Shown here one piece after another: positions 18,809 through 30,569 of a DNA stretch of 64,000 nucleotides (position 1 is the first letter of the stretch; the number at the start of each line of letters is the position of its first letter). This DNA is from Topomyia yanbarensis (lineage: Eukaryota > Arthropoda > Insecta > Diptera > Culicidae). Both the position numbers and the translations under genes were made by a program. The stretch covers positions 378,920,166-378,984,165 of the forward strand of contig NC_080672.1 of NCBI RefSeq assembly GCF_030247195.1, read 5' to 3'. The notes beneath the pieces are model-generated. The model worked only from the letters and a program-made list of their open reading frames with translations. It had not been told where the DNA came from and ran no database searches.

Positions 18809-21800
18809 AATCATAGATTACACTTTTAACGGTTGCAGATGCACCTTTGAAGATACATTATTTCGGTAAAAATTGCCTTTGTAAAACAATCCTTCAGCGG
18901 TATTTTGACTCTCTGAGTTGATCTCGTATTACGAATTATGGCTCCAGTGTAATTATAATACGTGGTATCAAACCGGATATTAAATATTCTGACACCCTTT
19001 TTGATCGACATCTCAATGATCCGTCCAGAGCAAGGATCGGAGACGGAGTGAGTACAACGTTAACGTACCTGCTCACAGCGTTTGGTTTGACTCAAGAAAA
19101 GTGCGACTCTGACAATTCATGAGGAGAAGCATTTTGACTGCGTTCGTCGATAACCTGTCTCCCTTTCAATTATGATGTTGGGATACAGAAGTCTTATTGG
19201 TGACTATCAACCGAATTTAACCACCAGAGGTCAGCCCTTGACCTATTAACAAAACTTTTCGTTTCGAGTAAACGGACATCTTGATAAAGTTGTGCAGTAA
19301 CGCCAACCGTGGTCCAAATTAATTCGTTTGATATAAACAATTTTCGTGCGACGAGGGATTTTATGAACCAAAACCAGAAACTTAGGCAGAAGTTGATAGC
19401 TATGCGTTTAGCAAGAACTAACCGACAAGAGAACACAAAAATTTCTAGTCCTTGAGAAAGGTCAAATAAGGACCGAAACGTCAGAAAAAGAGGGAACGCC
19501 GATTCCTAACCTAAAGAAGCAAACTTTTTCGAGAACTCCTTACTATCAGATTTTGAACAACGCCGTATATTAGGAGTATGGCAAAGTAATCTATACAATA
19601 TCGTGAGAATCACATTCAGTCACTTTTCAAACTTAAGTTAAAATTTTACAAGTCGTATACAGCGTCACTACTGCCCCCTGCCCCAGACTTCGCTTCGCTC
19701 TTATCTACAAACATCATTTTGATCCGGTTAGAGTTAGTTAAGAACCAGGATTAGTAATGATTTTTGTTATTATTATCTCAAATTTAAAAACTCCACATTT
19801 ACTATCATATCTAAGACACCTGTGGGGAAAATGCTATACATTAACGCACCGGCATCTGTGAAAATAAAAAAAAATCGTTGAAAGCGAACTCGAAATTGCC
19901 AGAAGTGTACTGTCTGGGGTGCGAAAGCCACTGATACGGCAGGCAACTAAGCCAAGTCGGTCTGTCAATTACTGGTGAGACAAAGTCGAACAGCTAACAC
20001 TTTATTTAAACAAATCAGAGAAACCCCACTAAATGTACATAATTTATACGAAATTTTCTGGCGTGCTGTTAACTTGTCTTGGTGCTGGAATAAAACTGAA
20101 AATACTTAATCTCACTTCAGTTTACCTATATAGTTTTTCTTTTCCACGATTAACCAAAATTGAACAAGAAAAATTAAAATTCATATCAGCGCCAACTAAC
20201 TCCAGTCTCCCCAAAATGTATGTATAAACTGAATGCTTTTCTCCTCTTATCTCCCAAAGCCCTTTCTCCTTTTATCTCCCAATAATCAACCAGAAGTTAC
20301 TTTACTGAGATGCTGGGCATGAGCTGAAAAATTCGAGTTTGAGTATATACATAATCAAAACAACCGACAGTATTAAGGTTAAGGTAGGGGTAAACAGATC
20401 CGGTAATTATATGTTAGAACAAATAAATCGAGCCACAAACATGTAGTTTCATCTATCACCCTTCGAATAAGTATGATTTAAAATTATGATTAGAAAAAGA
20501 ATTTCCCGCGTTTTATAAACTCCAATGTAGAAGCACTAAATCCAAAATGACTCCCCGTGAAAGTACCGACGGTTTTTTGTCAGATTGCTAACAAAATACC
20601 GCCGGAAATTTTCCAGCATTATCGCACCAGGCAAACTTCAGCTGAATCAAGCACGAAAACCCCCGCCCACAATCGAGAAACAGGCAGCAAGTACCGATTG
20701 CTCTTCGTTTCCTCAAATTAAAACGTCAGTACCGACCAGCATCATCTGATCCGGGCCGGGCTGGCTGCCAAACCAAGCTGTTCGTCCATTTTAATAACTT
20801 CATTCATTTTGCACAACACAGCTCCCCCAGCATCCCATCCTCGAATTAGATACCATATATAACGTGTACACTCCCATTGCGAACGCAAACCCCCAATTTG
20901 CAGCGAGTCGAACAGAAATAGCCCCAACCCTCTTCCGGGATTCCATTATGAAAAATTACGGCAAGAGTTTGCGGTAAGCTTCTTCTTATTGCTGCCAACG
21001 CAAAGTTTTCTTAAATTGAAATTGATTTCCCCAGAAACTTTACCTTTCGAATTTTCGACAAGACGGGTTTGTTCTGCAAATTGAAACATTCGAATCTGTA
21101 CCTAATGCTCTTCACACAAAACATCACAGCGTGGCGCCAAAGCATCCGATTCGAGAAGCAGAGTGAGAGAGTGATGGTTAAGCGCTCCCGAGAGAAGTAG
21201 AACCACTACCGATTCCAAGAGCTCTTCTGCGGAGCGGCGAACATCTAATTGGCACAACGAAGCGGGCGCAAATCAAGATGGGGTGGGGAAAATTGGCTCG
21301 GTTTTCTTCCTGTGCCTCCCGGCAACCATCTTCCACCGGTTCTTCCAGCTGGCAGCCGTTTCAACCGGGTGGAATGGGGGCGTGGTGCAAAGTCGGTGAT
21401 GAATTGATTTCTTGGCAAAGAGGAAAATTACGCTGGATTAACAACACTGCGGGCAGCTTGCCGATTTTTTTCCAATTTCTCCGAACGAAGGAGTAGATGC
21501 ATGGGATATTGTAGGTGCCGGATCGTAATAAAATTGTGTAATGACATTCAATTTGAAAGAAAGATTCGTGTCAAAAATAGGTACTGTAATGGCTTAATTC
21601 AATTCAACCAGACGAAAAATGTTGATGTATTATATTATGTATGCAGCTCGTGATTTTTTTATCTTCATTTTTCTTTATGACATAATTTTAATATATAAGA
21701 GAACAGCTCCAGAAAAAAGAACCTCAATCACCTAATAGTGCAGATATCTTTTTACACTAATCTTTTCCTCAGCTGATTGTCCTATTTCTAAACAACGGAT

Positions 21801-21900
21801 CTACCGATAAACTCGTAGCAGATGATCACGAATTCTGTGAGCGAGAGTTGTTGCTGTTTCTCCCAAATTCGTGCATGAGGGAGGGCACAGTATCCGAATT
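18809..21900. other. Unassigned; one degenerate hammerhead-like site
   Basis: No coding frame is supported. At 19451-19482 there is a CTTGAGA stretch, a 4-bp stem (GGTC/GACC around AAATAAG) and GAAACGTC. This resembles the decayed GAAACGTC end of Penelope-type hammerheads, but its core is not intact. A CTGGTGAGAC motif lies at 19972-19981. The stretch 20600-21500 is less AT-rich and not visibly repetitive, but I see no gene in it. Confidence 0.4.
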
Positions 21901-21910
21901 TAATAAGCTG

Positions 21911-22111
21911 AATTCTTGTGTTCCGACATCGTCTCATCAGTAGCTGACAGACCATTGTGGGTGTCGATTTCGCTATGGTCTTGACGACAAATAAGAACTA
22001 GTGTCGTTTAACCGTGTACATTAGTAGTGTGGCCTTTTCTATTTAGTATTTAGCTGAGGGCCAAGACGTTCTGTCAGTTACTGATGAGACGTAATTGTCA
22101 CACAAAAATCC
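21911..22111. mobile_element. Small inverted-repeat element with CTGATGAGAC motifs
   Basis: The left arm (about 21911-21960) and right arm (about 22060-22111) are imperfect reverse complements. Each contains CTGATGAGAC read outward (complement of 21931-21940; plus strand 22081-22090) preceded by CTGTCAGYTA. A GAC...GTC stem follows each motif. Transposase and TSD are not visible. It belongs with the element at 22558-22951. Confidence 0.5.
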
Positions 22112-22557
22112 GTAATATTTTGGTTATTCATAAAAGTGCGCTATAGATTTTTTTGAGACTAAATAAAGAGAGTTTGCATTCCCATAAGAAACTTTGACGA
22201 TCACACCAAATCTCTGTCTCATATGGTCTGTAAAAAGGCAATATTCGCCAGGGGTATCAAAATAAAAAATGCAGCTTTTCCTTAAAGTTTGACAGGTCCC
22301 ACTCATTTGTTATTTCGAATAAATTAAATATTTTGAGTAATAGTTTTGAATTGATTCGTATTGGTAAGATGTGGTCGAACCGAATTAAACGGACGTAAAA
22401 AATTCATATAATGCGACTAGTGGAAATTCATAAATGTCGAGGCCTGGCTCAGATTGGATTTGGGTTTGCCTCAATCAAAAGTTATAGCTGTTTAAAAACG
22501 TTGGTGTCCACAAACAACATGGGCATGAATGGGTTAAATTCGGAAGCAAATTCCTGC

Positions 22558-22951
22558 AATTAGTTATGGAAATTGCGTTTCAACGTCGACTGATCAGAAC
22601 CCGACACTAACTTAGTGACAGGACTAAGAAAAGGAGCTCTGATTAAGCTGATGAGAATTAATGAAGTTGGAACTTGGTTTGGCTTAGCAAGCCAATGCAA
22701 TGTGCACTATGAAATATTTCTCTTTAGTAAGGAAAAATTAGCTAAAAACTATTTTTTCTCCACTAAGGAGAATTTTTTTAGTCACATTTGCAAGTTAAGT
22801 GTACAAAACCTGTAACTAAATTAGTTAAGGAAGCTAACGGATGGACGCTAGTTCCAAAAACCGAAACAGTCCGGCGCTAGCTTAGTCCTGTGACTAAGTT
22901 ATTGTCGGGTACTGATGAGACGAAGTTGAAACGCAAATTCCATAGCTAATT
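22558..22951. mobile_element. MITE with about 71-bp terminal inverted repeats carrying CTGATGAGAC
   Basis: The arms 22558-22628 and 22881-22951 are reverse complements with scattered mismatches. They share AATTAG at the outer end, a GAAACGC stretch, the CTGATGAGAC/CTGATCAG motif and a CTTAGTCCTGTGACTAAG-type inner end. The right arm reads CTGATGA-GAC-GAA-GTT-GAAA (22912-22931), hammerhead-like in order. Its interior (22640-22880) is AT-rich without a protein. Confidence 0.65.
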
Positions 22952-24690
22952 TAGTTATAGATTTTGAGCCCTTAATGCACAAATGTGGTTTCAAACAATT
23001 TTCTCCTTAGTGGCCAAAAAATAGTTTTTACCTAAAATTTTCTCTACTAAAAAGTATTTCCTAGTTCCTTTTGAACTTTTGAAAATAAACATTTATAAAA
23101 AGACGTCCAACTAAATACGTTATTGCTGAATGATTTCAGAGCGTCGTTCCGAAGGAGATACTACAGATTACAATCTCTTTAAAGGAAGAATAAACGATAG
23201 CCTACTGGGATGATACGGCATGCTCACCGCAACGATGCTCCTTTCAATAATGATGGATGTTTCCCCCCACACGCTATCCATTCATCCGTTCGACCAACCA
23301 ATTTCACCGCACGCTACCCACTCCCACTCACTGTGAGGGGTAGTAGTCGAGCTGCAACAACGGGAACACATTTTCTCATATCCCCGAAACGTGCTCGAAA
23401 ACCAATAACGATCTCTGGAACTTGGGGGAACAGAAGAAGCACAAAATAATTATCCAATTCGTTTGCTTCACATACACCCACACACACACACACACACTGA
23501 AGAGAGATCAGCATCCGACGGCAAGCTTGTACACGTTGCGTTGTTTCCAAAGCTATAATTAAATTTATGAAATTAAATTATATGTTTATGCTAACAGACA
23601 AGCACGAGAAAACAAACAAACCCCCTGTCTGCTTCTCATTCGCTCGCTCGCTTGACAGACACAGATTCTATCTCGCTTTCTCCCGTAAGCCAATCAACAT
23701 CGCATCTCCTCTCGCTCTCGAGTGAGATCAGTGCAATCAATTATCTCGTATTCGACTCTTTGCCCGGTCTGACGGCGTGGCGATGGCTTCAGGTGGCTAG
23801 AGCGGGACGGACGATTCGAAAACAAGAGCTGGAAATCATCTCGCAACCATACATTATATAGGATGATGATTCGTTATTATGAAATTAAGTTATTCTCCTC
23901 TGCCACTCGACGGCAGCAGTGAGCTAGCTAGCGCAGCATGAAGGCTATGAAGAAGGTACCAACAGCGAAACAATCAAAGAATGAAAAAGAAATCCCAAAA
24001 AGAGGTGGAGCTACAGAGCGAGATAATAGGCGTCATTTTTATCTTAATGGACCAATCAATGGGGAATTGTGTGGCAGCGTGGCTTGTCGGTGTGAGTGAG
24101 AGTAGGCTGAGAAGTTGAGAGAACCAAGCATGGATCATGGGTTCGGGGTGCAATCAGCGCGGCACTCACTGTGCTGAGTGGCACTGAATAGTGTTTGTGT
24201 GTGAGAAAATCGGTGGAAATGCTCGCCGAGTTTTTCGCTCCGAGCTGAGTTTGTTTCGCAATTGAAGATTGGAGAGAGAATTTACCACGTGCTTTTCCAG
24301 TAGAGTTTTCAGGAGCGCAGGACGCAAAGTTGTTCTAGCGCACTCACTGGGTTAATAGTATTAGCTGATTACCTTGAAATTCAAATGAACCTAGGGGTCA
24401 TTTCAGACGACTGTTTAAAGTGAAGGAACTACTCGTAGAATAGAGCAATTCAATGACATTATCTGTTACACACTGCTTGGTAGAAATGTTAAAATTATCG
24501 GACTGAATTACAGATGGTGCTAGTACTGTACGGTTAACTGGGGATGTGAAAACTGACTCCGATAGTAAGGAATCGCAAAGATTATATGATTTCGACAAGT
24601 TGCGACTGTGACTGATTATTAAGCCCATATCTCCATATATTGGAAAAGTTCTTATAGTAAGACGACAATTTGTCTCATCAGTACATGGCA
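22952..24690. other. Largely unique sequence with a CA microsatellite
   Basis: A (CA)n tract lies at 23469-23498. CT/GA-rich patches occur at 23640-23730 and 24080-24130, of the type often found near fly and mosquito promoters. I see no convincing start, splice pair or conserved protein, so no gene is called. Confidence 0.4.
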
Positions 24691-24698
24691 CTAACTTT

Positions 24699-24741
24699 TG
24701 GAGGTGTGCGCTGCGCGGCAGCGCATCGTCGCACACCTCTA
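24699..24741. mobile_element. 43-bp hAT-like hairpin with exact 8-bp TSD
   Basis: CTAACTTT at 24691-24698 and again at 24742-24749 flanks a segment. Its ends are TGGAGGTGTGCG and the inverted CGCACACCTCTA (11 of 12 match). The middle folds again (GTGCGCTG...CAGCGCAT). An 8-bp TSD with T(A/G)GAGGTGTGC-type ends is typical of hAT elements. At 43 bp it is little more than two abutting termini. Confidence 0.65.
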
Positions 24742-24749
24742 CTAACTTT

Positions 24750-26814
24750 ACGCCAGATAGACACTAAATTTTAAAAAAAGAAACACTATTTGTGCTGATA
24801 GTAAATCACTGGTCAGAAGCGGCACCCCGCATGCACAAAAGAGATTTTTTGCTTGCCTCTGTCAAAAGATAAAACTGATCTAGATACGTTGTATCTTACC
24901 AAGATTAAAACCAATGTTGTTAAAATAATGCTCAATACTTTGCTAAAGACACTAAATCTACAGGATGGATGTCAGACCTATGAACAAGAGGTAGTACCGC
25001 CTTTACGCATGGACACACTAGGTCATGAGTTTTGGGAACCCCGCGATGGAGATAGACATAAAATAATGCTAGCTGTCTGCACTGCTCGCGCCATGAAATC
25101 TTCAAAAGAAAAGAGCGGCCCAATATTTATTTATTATTAAAAATACTTTGCTGAGCAATATTGGATTAATATTCCACTAACAAGTAGAACAATCTTTAAC
25201 TGCTGATTTCAGGTTTGGGTCAACGCGAAACCTTAGTATACGAATAAATGTCACATACAAAGACGAATTATGATTTACGGCGATAGACACTCGACCAACC
25301 GAAGAATTCTTATTCTCTATACTGCAGCACGAGAGGCGAGGCTCAAAAACGAAATTAATCTGAAGGAGATCCGCCAACTTTCAATGGTGATTGATTTTAA
25401 AGTCCTCTGTTAGTGAAGTGTTTATAGAAAAACAAAATGTGGCTTTCTCAAACTTGAAAGCCAATTGTGCTCAGTTTCATCACACCAGGAACGTGGTGCT
25501 GCTCTTGGTCAAGAATATCACTGTTATGAGCCCCTTAGTTTTAAAAATAAAGATTAAATTTCTTGATGTACCTTCGTTTAAGGACATCTTCGTGTTGAAA
25601 TCGTTACCCAGATTTACATTTAAAAGCTGAATTTTATTGCCATATTGTTACTTGATTTTCATTGATTGGTGGTGGTCAGCTATTTTCGTATGCGTCACTT
25701 ATCACCTATTTTATAAGGTGATTCATCAACAATGCTATCTTTGAAAATGACCCACGTTGGTTATGCAACTAATTTTTTCGATCTTATTTTATTGCAAATA
25801 ATTAAGTAGTCTTCATTTTATTATATTCAGAATTGCACATATTCTGTCGCATGTAATTTTAAATGTTCTTTGATTTTATGGCATTGTAAGAGAACACTTA
25901 TCCGCCGGTTGATGCCAATCGAGTTGACATTTCTTTGGACTGATCAAACTAATTTCTTTGTTCAGTGTTTATTTGACCAACCAGGAAACTAATCCACTGG
26001 GTATTGTGCGTGAGGAATACGCATGATATTGCCTGAGTGAAATGATGACTGTTGAATCATATATGAAAGTTGAGAATTGACAGTTCTCGAGAAGAATCAG
26101 AAGCCAATTACCAATTTGCAGCAGTCGTATCAGCACGAAGAACATATGCTTCATTGTCATATTCATTGGTTTACTTTTAGTCCAATAAATTAAATTAAAT
26201 CAAATTAATTGTTCTCATTATATTGAATACTTTCATTTGCTTTGAAGTAGAGCATGCACTATATTATTGATTGTTATGTTAACCATATTTCTCCATGAGT
26301 ATAAAAATATTCTGGCTTGATTATTGACGTAAAAGGTGACAGGTTGGTTTCTTTTCATTCATATTGTTTCCAATCTTGTTCTAGTAATTAGTGTAAAAAT
26401 TAGCGTCATCGATTATATATTCGACAAGCTTATCGTTTCAGGTATTTCGGTAGTGCTTATTTTATACCGTCTTTAAGCACTAGCGGCCGTTAGTTTCGTG
26501 AACCAATTACGCGATCTCCGGAGCAGTAACAACGCGCGCGTATAACACTCGGTACCTTATTCAAATGTTCGCGGAGAAAGAAACTAATATTTAATTGTCA
26601 TTTTATTTGCTATATAAGTACCAAATTTTATAACAGATGAATAGTGCTTGTATTGCGAAATCTTCAACTACATAGGTATTACCGCATCTATTTCGAAAGA
26701 TCTCTTGAGACGCTAAAGGTAATCGCTTTTCATAATATTCTTTTTGGAATATCGTGTTTCGCCGGAATAATGAAACAAGTAATAATAAAATTGTTCACAT
26801 ACCGTCTGATTCTA
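24750..26814. other. No gene or repeat recognised
   Basis: AT-rich sequence with only short frames lacking any recognisable product. I see no inverted repeat or tandem array that I can support. Confidence 0.4.
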
Positions 26815-27200
26815 TTAAACAAGAGCAACACTTCCGACTGTCGGCAGTCCGGAGTTGAAGTTGCTTTTTTGCAAACCGGGCATTTCCAAATCAATTGAAC
26901 AAACGATGAATCTATCAAATTCTCGGCAGCCGGCTGCCCAGAGCAATAAACACATGATAACACTTCTGAGAGTTGCATAGATCGTATCACTTATCAAGGT
27001 GAATCCAGGTTCGTGTAACTCTTTACCCCATCCTACTAACAAAAACTTCTTCCCATGACAAACGTGGAGATGCAGAGGTATACACGGTCTCCATAACAAC
27101 GTTTGCTACACTAACATTCCTTTCCTTCACCGATGACTGTAAGGACGTGGCCGGCACCGGTATTGACATTGCAAAGTATAGAACTCTCAAAATGTGCACA
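26815..27200. repeat. Dispersed repeat copy 1 (CGGCAGCCGGCTGCCCAG motif)
   Basis: It shares an ordered series of blocks with 35635-35835: GAAGTTGC or a variant, the palindromic CAGCCGGCTG core, a CATGATAAC/CATGATTAC stretch, TAACTCT/CAACTCTcccc, and GTGGAGATGCAGAGG or a variant. The first copy continues to about 27200. Class is unknown; no protein is seen. Confidence 0.5.
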
Positions 27201-27466
27201 TTGAAAAAGGATAGCTACTCCCAGGCCCCATCCGTTGATTGTCTGTGCAATTTCGTCTCGTTTAATACTAGTATTAGTTACTTATTTTCTAGCTTTTTCT
27301 ACTATTTTGCTGCTGCTTCGAAATTGCAGTAAGTTTGGCGTACTGCAGTTTTTGGGAATTTTAATGGCACTATACAACTCCAAAACTGGTTTCGCATAAT
27401 AGCACGATGTCAAATCAGGCCAAAATACCGTAGAACCACAGTCTTGTCTATAAAAAACCTATTTAA

Positions 27467-28045
27467 TCCACCCAGTGGTGCAATTGTGCCTTTCTCATTT
27501 CTCCAATCTATGATTCCATGGCTGGTTATGATCGTTTCAAATATGGAAATACTTAATTACATTCTTCTAACACACAATAGCTATTGTGTGTTGTCAGTTC
27601 AATGTTGTCTTCTTGCTATCTAATTTTGTCATGCGTCATGGGTATGCGAGGAGGGTTCAAAACCAACGAACGAACCACTCCCCACATTAATTTAGGATAC
27701 CTTGTGATGTAGCGGTGGTATAAATATGATGGGGTTGAAAGGGAGGGGTACGAGTAATGGATGGGGTGGTGGTCTGAGGGGGGGTGCAACGAGAGGTTAC
27801 AATCTAGAAATATTATGTCAGTAAAAAAAACCAGCCGGGATTAGGTTGACGAGTTTTAGAGTGATTGCATATCCTTTCTATATAAGAAAGGCAATAATTT
27901 CTGTGTGGTCGCACTCTTAAACCCGTAGCTCCGGAACCGGAAGTCCGATCGACAAAAAATTCAATAGCAGCTAATGGGAGCGTTATACTGTATGTTTGAA
28001 ATTAAGTTTGAGCGATTCGAGCCATCTCTGAGAAAAATCTGACTT
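27467..28045. mobile_element. GAGAAAGGC-family repeat, internally rearranged copy
   Basis: It begins AATCCACCCAGTGGTGCAAT and GTGCCTTTCTC (27467-27500) like the left end of the 61.5-kb copy. It reaches a right end AAGAAAGGCAA at about 27882-27892. Past that end lies interior sequence of the family (CTCCGGAACCGGAAGTC, about 27928-27944), so the copy is rearranged or two fragments abut. Confidence 0.55.
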
Positions 28046-28394
28046 GGTTTGTCACAACTGCAGATTGCTTGCCAGACCAAAAATGTTCTGGCAAATTTAG
28101 AATTATTACTTGTTTGTATGTTTCTGTTACGCTAGATTTATCTAAGGCACTTCCGAAACCGTGGCGTTGATTTGCCCGAGTCGTTTCCATGTTCACAATG
28201 AAATAATGTCGGGTTCTTGTGATGTGCGAGCTGAGTTTTATAAGGTTTGATTGGCTGAGTTTTCTTGTAATTTTTATTCGGAAAAGGACCATGGGTGCAT
28301 TTTTGTCGTGGTAGGGATATATAGTCGTTTAGACTAGTAAAAAAATCACCTCTCTTGCATGATTTAGGTTATACTGGTTAATAAAACGGATGTA

Positions 28395-28640
28395 GGGGAA
28401 CATGGGGAGACTTGACCAGGTTTTCAGCTAAACCTGCATAAATCTCTAAAAAAGCCTTTAATCCCTCAAAAGTCAATGGGATATAATGTGCAAACTTATT
28501 GTGCGTGTTCATGATCTTTTGCAGAATTTTTAATTTAATTTTTGAAAAGTTACAAAAGTATTTCTGTGATCGTTTTTTTTTTTTGGTCAAGTCTCGCCAC
28601 TGCGGGCGACCAAGGCCTGGGGAGACTTGACCAAGAGAAT
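28395..28640. repeat. Repeat with GGGGAGACTTGACC motifs
   Basis: GGGGAGACTTGACCA occurs near 28404 and again near 28620, with an inverted relative GGTCAAGTCTCGCC near 28587. A homopolymer T run precedes the latter. No coding potential is supported. This may be a terminal-repeat MITE whose boundaries I cannot fix. Confidence 0.4.
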
Positions 28641-29079
28641 TTTTAAAAATCATAACAAAAAATAATGACATAAAACATACTGTAATTATTTTTTCCATAT
28701 TCTTGAGTTCCTAGGGTAGCAGTAAAAAATGTAAAAGGGATGCATTTAATAAATTTCGATTTGTTTAATGCATTTTAAGGATTAAGTGTACTGCTTACAT
28801 TGCATGTTCACACGTCACAAGATCAGTTTTACTACTGGTAACTTTATTAACTAATACTAAAATATACAGACTTTTGTTTGAGGTGGGATTTTTTTGTGGC
28901 ATGATAAGGTGTGAGTGGGTGTGGGTGACCCTACCGTAGACAAAACTGATTACGTGAGGTGACAAAGAAACCCCGGATGGCTGTCCACGAGACAGGAAGT
29001 TGGGTCAAAGCTAACAAGCCGCCCAGAAATACCACGTTACGAAGAATCAGGAAGAAAAGGCGGATCGGAACAATCGGTC

Positions 29080-30190
29080 AAAGAGGACTATGATTGAAAA
29101 CTTGGATCATCGAACTGCAAATCACTTTGCTTCTCTGGGTTTGAACGAATGCTACACGATGAGCTGAAAACTCGCAATTTGAAAGTCGTAGCGTTGTAGG
29201 AACTTTGCTTGTCGGGCTAGAAGGTATGGAAAAGCGGGCATCGAGCGGTTACATTCTATTAGAGCGATGTCACAACAAACGAGTTGGGAAACCGCTTTGT
29301 AGTGGTGGGAAAAATGCGCCAACGCGTAATCAGGTAACAGACGATCAGCAAAAGGATGTGTGTAGATCAACGGCCATTTCTACAACTACAGCATCGTCAA
29401 CGTACACTGCCCTCATGTACCGTGATCCGAGAACGAGAAAGAAGGATTTTTCGCGCATTTGGAGCCCACGGCAGAATGTAAAGCTCCTCGTTAGCGACAC
29501 GAACGCCACCCTTGAGATCACCTGGTTAACAAACTGAGAACTAAATCGTTCTAATGAACTGAAGTTTCTTCTCCGACATCACAAATGTTAGCACCTTCCG
29601 CAGTGCGAATATAGGTTCAGAATCCCTTCAGGAAGATCGGGATACCGAAGCGATGGAGCATCTGTAGAGTTACGAAAATTCTACGAGTAGGTAAATCGCT
29701 CAAGTAAAGGCTATGTGCCACAGGCCGACATATGAAAAGATACTAATGGAGATCTTCTCACGACCGAGTGTGAGCTGATCGATAAGTGTATTATGACGAA
29801 CATCGAAATAACAGTCGACGATGAAAGTATCGCAAATATTTGTCTCGGGACATGCGTAACCGACGACAGATTCCCAGTGCCGGATCTACCTAAGATTTAT
29901 GAGGAGATCGGACGGTTGAGAACTGATAAAGCCGCTGGCAATGATCAACTGCCATGTGAATTGCTAAAACACGGAAGAGAGGCGTTGGTTAGAGCATTCC
30001 ACCGGGTGGTTTTGAAGATCTTGAAGAAACAGATCTTACCGGAGGATTGGATGGAGGAAGTAGTATGACCCATCTATAAAAAGGGTGTTAAGCGGGATCT
30101 TCGCGCCCTGCCAGGAGACAAACAGCCATGGGCCGAGTGAACTGGAGACAACTTCTTGATACAGCAATGGACAACGCGGTCTTTGACTGA
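29080..30190 (+). pseudogene. Decayed non-LTR retrotransposon (LINE), EN and RT fragments
   Basis: The clearest part is 29793-30068. It encodes a Lys-Ile-Tyr-Glu-Glu...KAAGNDQLPCELLKHG stretch followed by LPEDWMEEVV, a stop, and PIYKKG. This is the N-terminal fingers region of LINE reverse transcriptases. Upstream (about 29130-29540) broken frames resemble an apurinic-type endonuclease start (DELKTRNLKVVAL). Downstream, after about 30090, the sequence jumps to a short GRVNWRQLLDTAMDN-like piece, so most of the RT is deleted. Multiple stops and frame changes show long decay. Clade cannot be fixed by eye. Confidence 0.7.
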
Positions 30191-30569
30191 TTGGTAACTA
30201 ATTTTTTTAAGTGAAAGTTTAGCAACAAGTCAATATTAAATAACATTTCAGATGTAATCATTTTTGTGATAAATCCTCCTAGAAATAATAACGGAAAATC
30301 AAATCTTCAAAAAAGTACTAAGAGACTTGATGTCTTCAGCAAAGTTTTTGCGAATTTCACTTAAAACATCTTTATTGAAGATATCAACGCTCTATGTATA
30401 TGGCAATTCGAGATATATATCGATATTTACGAAATTATTCTTAAATCCAGTTTTCTCCAATGTTATTAGCTTGAGAGGCACATGGCTTGGAGAAATGTTT
30501 GTTTAATTGTTTATTAACAGCAGAAGGGATTGATCATATACAGTAATATCAGAATAATTGATTTTGAAG

